DNA of 64,000 bases from Pyrenopolyporus hunteri. Its lineage: Eukaryota > Ascomycota > Sordariomycetes > Xylariales > Hypoxylaceae. Made by a program: the position numbers and the translations under genes. The notes under the pieces were generated by a model, which had not been told where the DNA came from, did no database searches, and worked only from the letters and a program-made list of their open reading frames with translations. Positions 25,013-34,218 of the stretch are shown here, in pieces; within the stretch, counting starts at the first letter, position 1, and the number at the start of each line of letters is the position of its first letter. The DNA lies in NCBI GenBank assembly GCA_902806595.1, contig CADCXC010000043.1, positions 186,001-250,000 of the forward strand, written 5' to 3'.

Positions 25013-26469
25013 ATGCCATCGTATAGTACGCTGGAGGTTTGCGAAGTTGGCAGCAATCGTCCGTACGACTACAGCGGTACTCATAAGGAAGCTATTAGAT
25101 ACCCCGACAATGCCTACCCTCAACCGGCTCCTTTTGAAGTTAACGAGCCGGGCGGCTACTTTCCGGAGGTTGTCGAGAACCAGACGAAACAACCCTCAGA
25201 TAATACGAGAATTTGCGGATTGCCGAAACGCGTATTCTATTACATTCTCATAGCAGTGGTTCTAGCTGGCGCCCTTGCCGGAGGACTCGCAGGTGGCCTC
25301 TCAAGCAGGTCGCGTTCTCCCTCCGAGCCATCGAACGATTCACAAGAGGGTTCGGGGCAAGGGGACTCAAGCGATAGCATACCAAGTACGAATAACAGAC
25401 CTAACGTCAATATACTCGACATATCGAGGATTACCTCTACCAACATGACGGATTCGAAAGGGTATACTCACCGAACCGTCTTCTTCCAAGACACGTATAA
25501 TTCTATACTCGCGCGGGCATGGGATTCGCAAAATACGACTTGGACCACGAACAATATCACGGAATTGATGAGAGACTCTATGACTCCGCTGAGTCCTTTA
25601 CCCGGTGCACCTATGGCGAGCGCAGCGTGCAGTTACGGATCTGTATTTGAAGTGCACCTCTGGTTCATGGCCCCGAATAACTATATTAACACAGTCGCGC
25701 TATGGAAAGCCGAAGAGGCGCCAGACAATTGGGAACGCGATACGGTCTTCGCCGGGCCCCAGACGGCACACCTAGGCTCGCAATTAGCAGCTGCGTGGCA
25801 ACGCTGCTGGAGCGACAGCTGCATAGGTAATTGGGCCCTCGCTTACCAGACGCCCCAAGGCGACATAAACATCGCCAACGCTACCGACTGGGGGAACCCG
25901 ACCACGGCCATCGAGGCGAGGGCCGTGGCAGACAACTCCAGCCTATGCATACTGCCCCAGTTGCTCGGCCGATTGGTCCTCGCTTCCGAGTCTCTCAGTT
26001 CTGGAACTACCGGCACCATGCAGAAAAGCGTTTATGAGGATACATGGGAGTCCGGTAAGTCTTCCGCAGTCAAAGATTAACCATATTCCTACAACGTACC
26101 CAAGCATCTGAACGTGATGGGACGTGACATCCAGTTACTGACGAGGTAAAAGACGGGATCCTGATCGATGCGATACCGCTACCCCAGCAGACCCTCCAGT
26201 TCGCCTATATGCATTTGCGCAACTTCACACAGACAATGTTCCTAAGCCTGCTTCCCAACGGCACGGTTACCGCCTGGTGGTGGGGGGACCACCGGTTTGA
26301 GACTGTACCGAGCATCAATTTCCACGGAGGGCCGTCGGTCAATTTCACCGCCATTTCGGGGACTGAGGATGCGATGCTCTACGGTATATCGAACGACGAG
26401 GTTCTACAGTACGAAGTCGGCGGCGATGATATATCTAGCTTCATATATGTCGGCAGAGTTTACCCATGA
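25013..26469 (+). CDS. Single-pass membrane protein with a fucose-lectin-like beta-propeller ectodomain
   Basis: Two exons (25013-26054, 26135-26469) give 458 residues. I chose the ATG at 25013 because it has A at -3 and begins the MPSYSTLEV-type start typical of this fungal family; an in-frame ATG 39 bases upstream has a poorer context. A hydrophilic N-terminal segment of about 72 residues is followed by one membrane helix (about 74-96, with GALAGGLAGGL), a Ser/Asp-rich stalk and a large C-terminal domain. The arrangement suggests a type II protein with the C-terminal part outside. That domain has several N-glycosylation sequons (NTT, NIT, NAT, NSS, NFT) and spaced Trp-rich strands such as ILARAWDS and NWALAYQ, resembling the fungal fucose-specific lectin propeller. 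Sugar binding is inferred from family resemblance only, and no ligand residues could be assigned. Confidence 0.8.
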
Positions 26470-27394
26470 TCATACGCCCAATGGAGGCGAAGCCGCTCGT
26501 CGTCGATCTACGATACTTACCCATCTTCTACATACTACATACTAATATCAATACGCGGTGCTAGGGGGATACGTCCTGTTACCTTCTAGCACTAATCGAT
26601 TTTCGGAAGAATATAGGCAATCGACTCAGGATCAGGGTCGACTTATAGGACTGTCATGGCTGAACATACCTACCTAGGTACCTATACTGTTGAAATTTGG
26701 GTTGGGATTCTTTTTACAATGTCGGTTTTTCGATTACGAGTATTCCCCTTACAGATGGCTAGGTGGCGATTAAACTTACCTCTTAACGAAAGTTGCTGTT
26801 ATTGCCTGAGACGGTTATGTTAGTTTACTTCCTAATCAGGCAACTCGTCGGAACCGGGACGGCAAACGGCGAGACCTTGGAATTAGGCTGTCTATACGTA
26901 CTTACTTATTCTATAGAGGACTTCGACCTAATAATGCTTCTAATAACTATTCGTCATTCTAATCCCCGACGTCTTACATACCACTCATATCTCTAGGAAG
27001 ACATTAGGCACCCAAGGAACCGGGCTTTGGCTGTGCTGATCTCCAAAGACCTGCGGGTCTTGATCACCGCTTTCTTAGAGGGTGGTGCGTTATAAGTAAT
27101 CATCGGGCCCCAGGAACCGTAGATCGCACTGCGCGCTGTTGGTTGAAAGTCGCCTCAGCGCTGCCTGTGAGGCGCAATACGTGGAAATCATATTAGCTTG
27201 AGTCATCCGGTATACCGTTACTTAACAGGCATCTGGTATCATATAATTGTAGATAATTCTGACGACTATCTTCGAGTATTACAATATAGGTTATTTATTT
27301 TCTACTGCCAGCTTAATTTAATACACGGCATCATTCATAGTCCATCCTTCATTCCATCAAACACGCCCACCTCCTCTCCCCCACCCCCGCACCC
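26470..27394. other. Intergenic spacer
   Basis: Spacer between two plus-strand genes. It contains a TACCTACCTAGGTACCTA copy at 26667-26684 and otherwise nothing I can identify. Confidence 0.55.
26667..26684. repeat. TACCTAGGTA-family palindromic motif
   Basis: A perfect TACCTAGGTA core with an extra ACCT on each side, in the 3' flank of the lectin-like gene. Confidence 0.65.
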
Positions 27395-28762
27395 ATGGCG
27401 GGAGAACCCCCCAACCCAAACCCGAACCCAGAGCCCGAGGCAGCGTGGCGAGAGGCTTCGGGGCAAGGCTCGCCCCTCTTCCCCTCGCCGGGCGGGAGCC
27501 CGCTCTTCGACGGGCTGGACGCGTCGACGGCCTACGAGACCGCCACCTGTAAGCCGGACAGGGAGCAGGCGGCGGAGCGCATCGCGCTCGACGGCGCGCT
27601 CGACGACGCGGCGAAGATCGACGCCCTCGCCGAGCTGAGGAATTGGTTCCGCGGCGACACGGAGGTCGTGGACGACTACCTCGCGGGGAACCTGGACGTC
27701 GCGGCGGCGGTGGAGAGGCTCGCGGCCCCGGTCGATGAGATGTATGCTACGGCGGATCGGGGGCGCGCGGTGAGGAGGGAGAGGGGGGAGGAGCTGGTGA
27801 GTTGTTTTCAGGATTTACTTTGTGATTTTCTTAAGGGCAGGGAGGGTTTTGGAAAGAAGATTATCTCGCTTCAACTTTTCCCAAAGGATCGGACATCATA
27901 TCTACCTAGGTACCTACCTACTAACACCAACCTCCAGGAACAGCGGGGTCCCGAGCAAGACCACCCCACGCCAGACCCCCTTCCCAGCACCGAAGCGCAG
28001 CTCTGGGAGCTGTACTACGGCATCATCCACGCGGCGCGGCGCATCCCCTGGACAGACGCCCAACAGCACGACAAACTAGTCCAGCTCGTCGTCGCCCTCA
28101 AATCACGGCCCGATCCGCCCCCGCCCTCCCCGTTCCCGCCCGCGCTGCGGCGGAACTGGATCTGGCAGACCGGCACGCTCTGGAGCGGGCTGCTGCTCCT
28201 CGGCGCCAGCGCCGCCGAGGCCTGGAACGACGCGCCCGGGTGCGCGGCGGGGTGGACGGCGCCGGAGCGCCGCGCCTGGCTCGCCTTCAACGCCTTCTTC
28301 GCGCGGCTCGTGGCCGCCGGCGCGGCGCCCGGGTTCGCGATCGACGGCGTGTACGCGCTCGAGAGCGCGCTGGAGGAGGAGCCGCCGAGGAAGGGGGAGC
28401 GCAGGTGCCATGTTGAGCCTCCTAGTTGGGAGGTGCAGCTCGGGCTGAAGGTTGCTGTCGCGGCGGTGTGGGTTAGGATTGCGGGGGAGAGGATGTGGTG
28501 CTTGCGCAGGGATGGAAAGGTCCGGCCGGATGTGAGGGTGGATGTAAATGCGAGGGGGAAGAAATTGCCCTGGAGTAGGAATAAGAAGGGTGTGGAGGGC
28601 GATGTGTATTGTACGGCTAGGTGGGACTTTTGGAAGCGTAGGTTCGAGCAGGAGGCGCAGAATGAGGGTTTGGACGAGGAGGCGAGGGGTCTGGCTAGGG
28701 AGGCGGCAGGGATTATTGGGGGCTATTTCGAGGGTTTAGAGGGTGGTGGTGCTGCTTCTTAG
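27395..28762 (+). CDS. DUF3632-like fungal protein of unknown function
   Basis: Two exons (27395-27796, 27938-28762) give 408 residues. The 141-nt intron (GTGAGT to CTCCAG, with CTAAC near its end) is a multiple of three and free of stops, so an unspliced reading of 455 residues is also open. I favour splicing because the insert is lower in GC, contains the TACCTAGGTACCTACC spacer motif and joins two compositionally matched exons. The N-terminus is Pro/Gly/Ala-rich, then acidic helices follow (about 55-125). The second part has the LWELYYGIIHAARRIPW and QQHDKLVQLVVALKS pattern I associate with DUF3632 proteins, plus Trp-rich helical segments. No signal peptide or membrane helix is obvious. 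Third positions are strongly G/C. The function is unknown, and the family call is from memory of its pattern. Confidence 0.75.
   Translation: MAGEPPNPNPNPEPEAAWREASGQGSPLFPSPGGSPLFDGLDASTAYETATCKPDREQAAERIALDGALDDAAKIDALAELRNWFRGDTEVVDDYLAGNLDVAAAVERLAAPVDEMYATADRGRAVRRERGEELVSCFQDLLCDFLKGREGFGKKIISLQLFPKDRTSYLPRYLPTNTNLQEQRGPEQDHPTPDPLPSTEAQLWELYYGIIHAARRIPWTDAQQHDKLVQLVVALKSRPDPPPPSPFPPALRRNWIWQTGTLWSGLLLLGASAAEAWNDAPGCAAGWTAPERRAWLAFNAFFARLVAAGAAPGFAIDGVYALESALEEEPPRKGERRCHVEPPSWEVQLGLKVAVAAVWVRIAGERMWCLRRDGKVRPDVRVDVNARGKKLPWSRNKKGVEGDVYCTARWDFWKRRFEQEAQNEGLDEEARGLAREAAGIIGGYFEGLEGGGAAS
27901..27924. repeat. TACCTAGGTA-family motif inside an intron
   Basis: TACCTAGGTACCTACCTACTAAC lies in the 3' part of the DUF3632-like intron, where its final CTAAC probably serves as the branch site. 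Confidence 0.6.
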
Positions 28763-30646
28763 GAGTGTGTTTGTTGGTTTTGCGAGAGAGTAAGCATAAG
28801 GGGCAGTGAGAGTAAGGGAATCTTGAGCCGATGGAGGTTTATCTTGACCTATCCGAAGATTCTACTATATCTACGTGTTGAGTCTCTTTGGGAATTGTCC
28901 CAACGCTTGATAGTGCGTCCTGGGGCCTGTTTGTATCACTGTGCAAATTCGATACTAGATAGACTAGCAGCCCAATAGGGGAAGCTGTCAAAATGCAGAA
29001 ATAATGGAAATTGCAAGTAATCGTGCTGTTCTTCCTATTATATTTGTAAAACCACTCAATCAGAGAGCAGCAAGGAGAAGGTTCGAGACAGAAAATTAGC
29101 TTTCTCGGCCGGTAGGCACCTAGAAGAACTATCGGGTTATCTCTCCTAAGCGCGTCTTTATATGGTAGTGTCGTATGCCAATTTTAATATACATGTATGT
29201 CTCACAAAATTACGCTCAAGACTGTTGTTCTATCATATTATATACACCACTGATAAGGGGGGATAGCCGAATTCACAAGCTCCGCCAGGGACACCGCGTG
29301 TCGAAGCCGCGTTGATCATTGCTGGAAATGGTAAATAATAAATAATGGAGAGCTATTTGTTGCTAAGCCGATGCTGGTAACATGCTTCTCGGAGAACCTG
29401 AATCAACAGTAAATGAACGGCCAGCCGCGGCGTCGTCACGATGGGGATGTCTTAGCCGCCCGGCCAATCCAAGCCGCATATTTACGCCATTAGATTCTAC
29501 CTAATTTATTTCTATAGCTTTTTCTCGGATGAATGCGACCGCCTGCTTAAAAGAAACTTGCCAGGTAGAAAATAATAGTTAGTGAACATCACCTTAGCCG
29601 TAATCCCAACCCCGTGGTACTGGCCTCCGTTGGCTCGAGATTCAACGTAACGCTATATCTATCTAGTTACAGAGCCGCCTCTTGGCACACGTACTTATTT
29701 GAGGAACTGGTTTCCGTTCCGGGCCAAGGAAGCTTATCACTCTTGTTACTTACGCTGCCTTTCACCCTCAGCATTCCGGGGGTGTGATCCCGGGCGGGAT
29801 TTGCGGCCAGCATATGAGATGTTCCCGGTTCTCTGCTGTACCGGAGCATACCCAGAAATCTGGTGATACCTACCTTACTATATGGATTTTGTGAACCCCC
29901 TTTCCGAGCCCCTGTGGTACTACCACACCTGTCTTGACCTTCGGTCTAGAGTCTTGCTCATTGAAAAAATTCATCTATGTTGGAGTCGAAGCATTCGATC
30001 ACATGTCGGCCCTTGACTCGTCGCAAATGCTATTCTGTCGTCATATGTAATCTTGGATACCGCTATGTTAGCTTTTACTACTATAGACTTCATCAAGCTC
30101 CGTTCAAGGACATGATGATAGCCTTTTTCAGCTCCCCACATCGGGAGCTTGGTTTACAAAATGGAGGCTGGAGGCTTGGAACTAGTTGTTTTTTTCCTCC
30201 TTTTAAGCCTGCCGTTTCGGCTCGCTAGAATACCGCCGATTAGCTCGCCATCTTAGTGCAACCAAAGCGGCGGACGGACCTGTCGATCTGAATGCATGAG
30301 CCGCTAGTTTTCTGAACGCCGCCGCTGTAATTGGTTGCGTATGCTCCTTCGGGCAGGTCCTGATCAAGTTTTATTCTACTCGCCGTCTGCTTACGAGTTT
30401 AGTTCATATCTGAGTACTCCCCATCATGATATCATCAAAGGAGATTTGGATGTTCAACACGCATACCGCTAGGGCGTTTTGTGGCGTTGGTCGAAGACGC
30501 GCTATTGGAACTCGCCCGGTATGACTTGGCAACATAATATAAACCGGCTGCCGTGTCGCGATCGAGACCGATCAGCGCGAGGAATGCGAGAATCTGGCTA
30601 AGTCGTCCCTTCAACCCTCAAGACCTTTCACCAGCCTTCCTCCACG
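28763..30646. other. Intergenic spacer upstream of the Rds1-like gene
   Basis: A 1.9 kb spacer that includes the promoter of the ferritin-like gene. A TATA-like element near its end is listed separately. No coding sequence is supported. Confidence 0.55.
30538..30543 (+). promoter_or_regulatory. TATA-like element of the Rds1-like gene
   Basis: TATAAA lies about 104 bases before the ATG at 30647, a reasonable distance for a TATA box with a short leader. A TATA promoter would suit an inducible stress gene. The assignment rests on sequence and position only. Confidence 0.45.
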
Positions 30647-31762
30647 ATGGCAGTCCGATCTCTTCTCCAGGCCCTCCTCCTGAGCCCTCTTGTTTCTGTC
30701 GCTACAGCGAAACCTGTCCACGGAAAGTCGGGCTCTTTCGCAGAGACGCAGAAGCTCGCCGACCCGAATTACGGCCCAATTCCCGGCCAAGACCCGATCT
30801 TCAGCACCTACTATGGCGTCGCACCACCCTTTCCGGCAAATTTGAGAGATGTCATCTTGCCAACCAAGGTTGGACCGCCTGCCGTGGATGATGTAGTCTG
30901 GCAGAACCTGCTCTCGGCCGAATGGGTCATCTTCGACTTCTACCAGAAAGCCGTCGAGTCCTTCAACGAGACCTCCTTCACTAAGGTCGGCATGCCAAAC
31001 ACCACATACAAGCGCATCCAAGAGATCCGGAACAACGAAGCCGGCCATCTACGCATCTTCCAGAACCAGATCTCGCCCACGTCCGTCAAGCCCGGCGCGT
31101 GCGAGCACCAGTACCCGTTCTACGACCCTCTCTCCTTCCTCGCGCTCGTCACCGTCCTCGAGATCTCCAGCATGGCCTTCTTGACCGGGCTCGTGCAGGC
31201 AGCCAAGCTCCCCTCCGCGCAAGCAGCTATGCTCTCCATCGCGGAGACCGAGGCGCGCCACGAGGTGTGGAGCTTGATCGAGATCTGGAAGACGAACCCG
31301 TTCGGCGGGCCGTCGGACACCGTCTTCCCGTACGCGAACCAGATCCTCGACACGACCAACGCCTTCATCGTCCCCGGCAGCTGCCCCAAGCTGAACCCGG
31401 AGTACCCGTCGCCGCGGCAGAAGCTCCCCGCCCTGGGCGCGGCCAAGGACACCAAGTCGCTGACGCCCGGGTCCACCATCGGCCTCAACTTCACCGACCC
31501 GACCAACCAGCCCAGGTTCGCCCACGACAAGCAGTACTACGCCGTTTTCTTCCACGGCCTTACTAATATCAGCGTGCCCATCAACACCACCGCCTGGCCC
31601 CAGCAGGAGATCCACGTCACGATCCCCAAGCAGTTCGAGACCAAGGGCGTCATCGTCGCCGTCGTTGCTGATACCCCTGGCGCCCCGACCAAGGAGACTG
31701 TGGTTGCGGGCCCCGGCATAATCCTTGAGCAGCCGACCGCTTTGGCTACGAAGCTTATCTAA
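30647..31762 (+). CDS. rds1: Secreted ferritin-like protein of the Rds1 stress-response family
   Basis: A single exon encodes 371 residues. The N-terminus MAVRSLLQALLLSPLVSVATA is a clear signal peptide with probable cleavage after residue 21. The body is a ferritin-like four-helix domain, with candidate metal ligands in the expected pattern: Glu92 in the first helix, Glu131-x2-His134, Glu172, and Glu202-x2-His205 (ETEARHE). Several N-glycosylation sequons (NET, NTT, NFT, NIS) support passage through the secretory pathway. Rds1 relatives in fission yeast and filamentous fungi are induced by stress or starvation, but their biochemical activity is not settled, so iron binding is inferred from ligands and fold. 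The C-terminal third looks like a beta-rich appended domain without an evident GPI signal. GC at third positions is very high from about 31,080 to 31,500. Confidence 0.93.
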   Translation: MAVRSLLQALLLSPLVSVATAKPVHGKSGSFAETQKLADPNYGPIPGQDPIFSTYYGVAPPFPANLRDVILPTKVGPPAVDDVVWQNLLSAEWVIFDFYQKAVESFNETSFTKVGMPNTTYKRIQEIRNNEAGHLRIFQNQISPTSVKPGACEHQYPFYDPLSFLALVTVLEISSMAFLTGLVQAAKLPSAQAAMLSIAETEARHEVWSLIEIWKTNPFGGPSDTVFPYANQILDTTNAFIVPGSCPKLNPEYPSPRQKLPALGAAKDTKSLTPGSTIGLNFTDPTNQPRFAHDKQYYAVFFHGLTNISVPINTTAWPQQEIHVTIPKQFETKGVIVAVVADTPGAPTKETVVAGPGIILEQPTALATKLI

Positions 31763-32764
31763 ATAGCTTTCGAGGGGGAAGGTGTGAGGAGGACTGGTTA
31801 CATGTAGATTCGCATCAGACGGTTTGTCGGCTTTGCCATGTATACAGGCGGATGGTTTAGATACTGGTTTAGAGTTAAAATCCTAGTAATGTCAATGTTT
31901 AATCCCTTCTTCCTCGCGGTTAGAGTATCTTGGCGCATGGGTTTCCCTCGTGTGAATTGGATGCCACGGCATAATGAGTCGGACGAGTTTGGATGGTGGA
32001 AAGTCTATTTATTACGCCTTCCTCTCCTCTCATCTACCGAAAGGAAAGGGTAAACCGATAGCAACCTTATACAGAACGATCGATAGAGGCATGCTACATC
32101 ATCCTATCAAAGCCAGTCATGAAGAAATAAACGGACTTCCCTATCCTTTTTTGAAGGAGATATCGCCCAATGCAGAACCCCTCGAAGAGTTAGCAATACC
32201 CCTATCCACCCCCGACTGTGTATGCTTAACTGCCCTGTATCTTTGTTAAACTAATCCTAAAACACGGAAAAGACAGCTATTACTTACCTTAATGCAAAAT
32301 TTTCGGCTCCCAGCCCATGTTGTTCCTTCAGCGGGTCTTAAAGTTCCGAGACTCGGCAGCCGTCGCGTCGGGCTATGTATCCAACGAAGTCAGCTTTTCG
32401 ATCCCAACCAAGGCTTATATACCTCCTAGATTACAAGCACACAGGTAGTAAAATATTAGAAAGCCAGCACCGAACTATCGGAATAAACGTGAAAGGCAAA
32501 ACAAGAAAAAAAAAACGTACAACACCACGGATTCGCTGGTCGTCACCGACCCAACTACTAATGCGGCGGTATCCAGTTTATCTAAGGGAGAGCGGACGGG
32601 ATCCCGAGTTCTCTAGATCCTATGGTCGTACGTGATATACCATAGGGTTGTTTAGGTATATACGTTCAAATCCGTTTGTCAACCATCAAAGGGGTCGATG
32701 TGATAAATGTGGGGAAAGGGGGGAGGACATCAGATGCGCCATGGGCTGACTACTTTCAACAGGT
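31763..32764. other. Convergent intergenic spacer
   Basis: The spacer lies between the 3' ends of the Rds1-like gene and the small secreted protein gene. Only short chance frames are visible. If the alternative 3' exon of the secreted protein gene is right, that gene reaches down to 32730. Confidence 0.5.
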
Positions 32765-33173
32765 CTAGAGCTCAATAATGCATGTTTTTGTCCCATCCAA
32801 AGCTTATAGTGTGTGTCGGGTGATTTCAGAATACGTACGGCTTGGTAACTTTACATAACTACCAAGGAGGCCAAAAGGGGAGGGGGGAATAAAGTGAAAT
32901 AGCACCCGCCATAGACTTACCGCATTGAATCTCCCACAACTGGCTGCAGATCTTCCGGTCGGGCCCGGGCATTCTGCCGCAGTGGGCGCTTGCGTTGTCG
33001 TCGTAGCACTTGATGAAGTTTTGGTAGTGCGCCGCGTCCGGGCACTCGACTTTGAGGGTGGCTAGGTGCTCAGGGGTGTTGGATGAGAGAGGGGAGGCAG
33101 AGGAGGAAGTTGTGAGAGGAGAGGCCATGATGGCCAGGGGAGATACGGTTATGAGGAGGAGCTGGAGTTGCAT
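32765..33173 (-). CDS. Small secreted cysteine-containing protein, 3' end uncertain
   Basis: The minus-strand ATG at 33173 opens a signal peptide (MQLQLLLITVSPLAIMA), then a Ser/Thr-rich stretch and a compact domain with five cysteines (VECPD, IKCYD, AHCGR, KICSQ, IQCG). The last Cys codon is followed by a strong donor (TGCG|GTAAGT at 32920), so the frame running on to a stop at 32859 (104 residues) is probably intron read-through. My preferred acceptor, ACTATAAG ending at 32803, gives a second exon 32802-32765 and a 96-residue protein with a sixth cysteine (TKTCIIEL). Another acceptor at 32765 would end at 32730 (95 residues) with only five cysteines. I do not recognise the family. Size, signal and Cys content would fit a secreted effector-like or cell-surface protein, but that is inference. 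Confidence 0.6.
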
Positions 33174-34133
33174 TTTGACGCGCTCTGTTTGAGTTGGTGA
33201 GTGTGTAGATGTTAGGTGGTAGGCAAAAGAGGGCTCGCTGAATGAATAATATGACTTTAATTATCGCGGTTCACTTTGGACGCGGGATCGTAGGAGGCAT
33301 CATGTTTATGTATCGTTCGCCCCATTCTGTGTGCTCAACTCCTGGTGGCGGTGCCGTATCACGACACGTAATAGAGAGTACCAGGACAAACTCCACTGAG
33401 CTGTTCGCTGTTGGCTTCATGAGCGAATGATGGACAAACCTTAGGGGCGTTATCGAGGAGGAGTCATTATGTGGCTTAAGAGGAACTATCGTTACAGGAC
33501 TCCTTACGTGGGCTTGGACACCGAAAGTAGCAAGATGCATTCATGGCGGTTACTATCATATTTCGTAGACTCATTTCCTTGTTGGCTTTTGGCGCGCTCG
33601 TATCCTTGATACTGACGCGAAAGGCTTGCTGCGAGAACAGCAGGGCATTGGAAGACGATACGCGGGTACCGAGAATCCAACTCCAGATCACGATCCCGCG
33701 TGCCTTTCTCTGGTGGGTGCGGTGGCTAGGGAGCCTCTACGATCTTGTTCAATGATTATTACTACCAAGATATCGACCCCTATTCCTAGCCCCATTCCAC
33801 ATCTACGATTGCGTAAGTGAGGACTACCTAGCTATAAAACTAGGAGGCATCGCCCCTAACTCGGTTTTAGATAACCTTCTACTATACCATGGAATCATCC
33901 GAATTCCTCCTTTCATTGTTGCATTACGTCCTAGGCACGATTATTCGTGTGCGCCCGACTACGCGATGCAGTACGATGATTCGACTAGGTTTTATACGGG
34001 TGGAACAATCTGCGAAGTGGCATTCGGGACTAAACGAAACACCGCTGTATCTGCTTTTATATAGACAATATGCCAGCTAGGTACAATTCTAGTAAAGTTA
34101 AAAAGGGATATACTAAAAAGGGGGGGAAACAAG

Positions 34134-34138
34134 AAAAA
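34134..34138 (-). terminator. Possible Pol III terminator of the tRNA-like element
   Basis: On the minus strand a run of five T follows the tRNA-like element by six bases, and a second run follows about 20 bases further on. Short T runs directly after a box B are the normal Pol III stop signal. Confidence 0.4.
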
Positions 34139-34144
34139 TGAGAT

Positions 34145-34218
34145 CGGCTACCTAGGGAATCGAACCCTAGAGCCTAGCAAATCTCGTTCGCTAGGCCGCA
34201 TCAACCTGGCCATTGGTA
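34145..34218 (-). ncRNA. tRNA-like Pol III element (tRNA pseudogene or SINE-type head)
   Basis: Read on the minus strand, this segment has a perfect box B (GGTTCGATTCC) in a 5-6 bp TpsiC-type hairpin, a box-A-like TGGCCAGGTTG inside a GGCC/GGCC D-type hairpin, and between them an 8-bp hairpin with loop ACGAGAT at the anticodon-arm position. The 3' acceptor strand GGTAGCC pairs with only about four bases on the 5' side, and the base before the anticodon triplet GAG is C instead of the invariant T. I therefore call it a degenerate tRNA or tRNA-derived element, not a working tRNA. T runs follow at once, as expected of a Pol III unit. Confidence 0.5.

Noticed and set aside
31049..31615. 188-codon antisense frame within the Rds1-like gene
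   Set aside because: Shadow of a GC3-rich coding region; the sense frame has a signal peptide and metal ligands.
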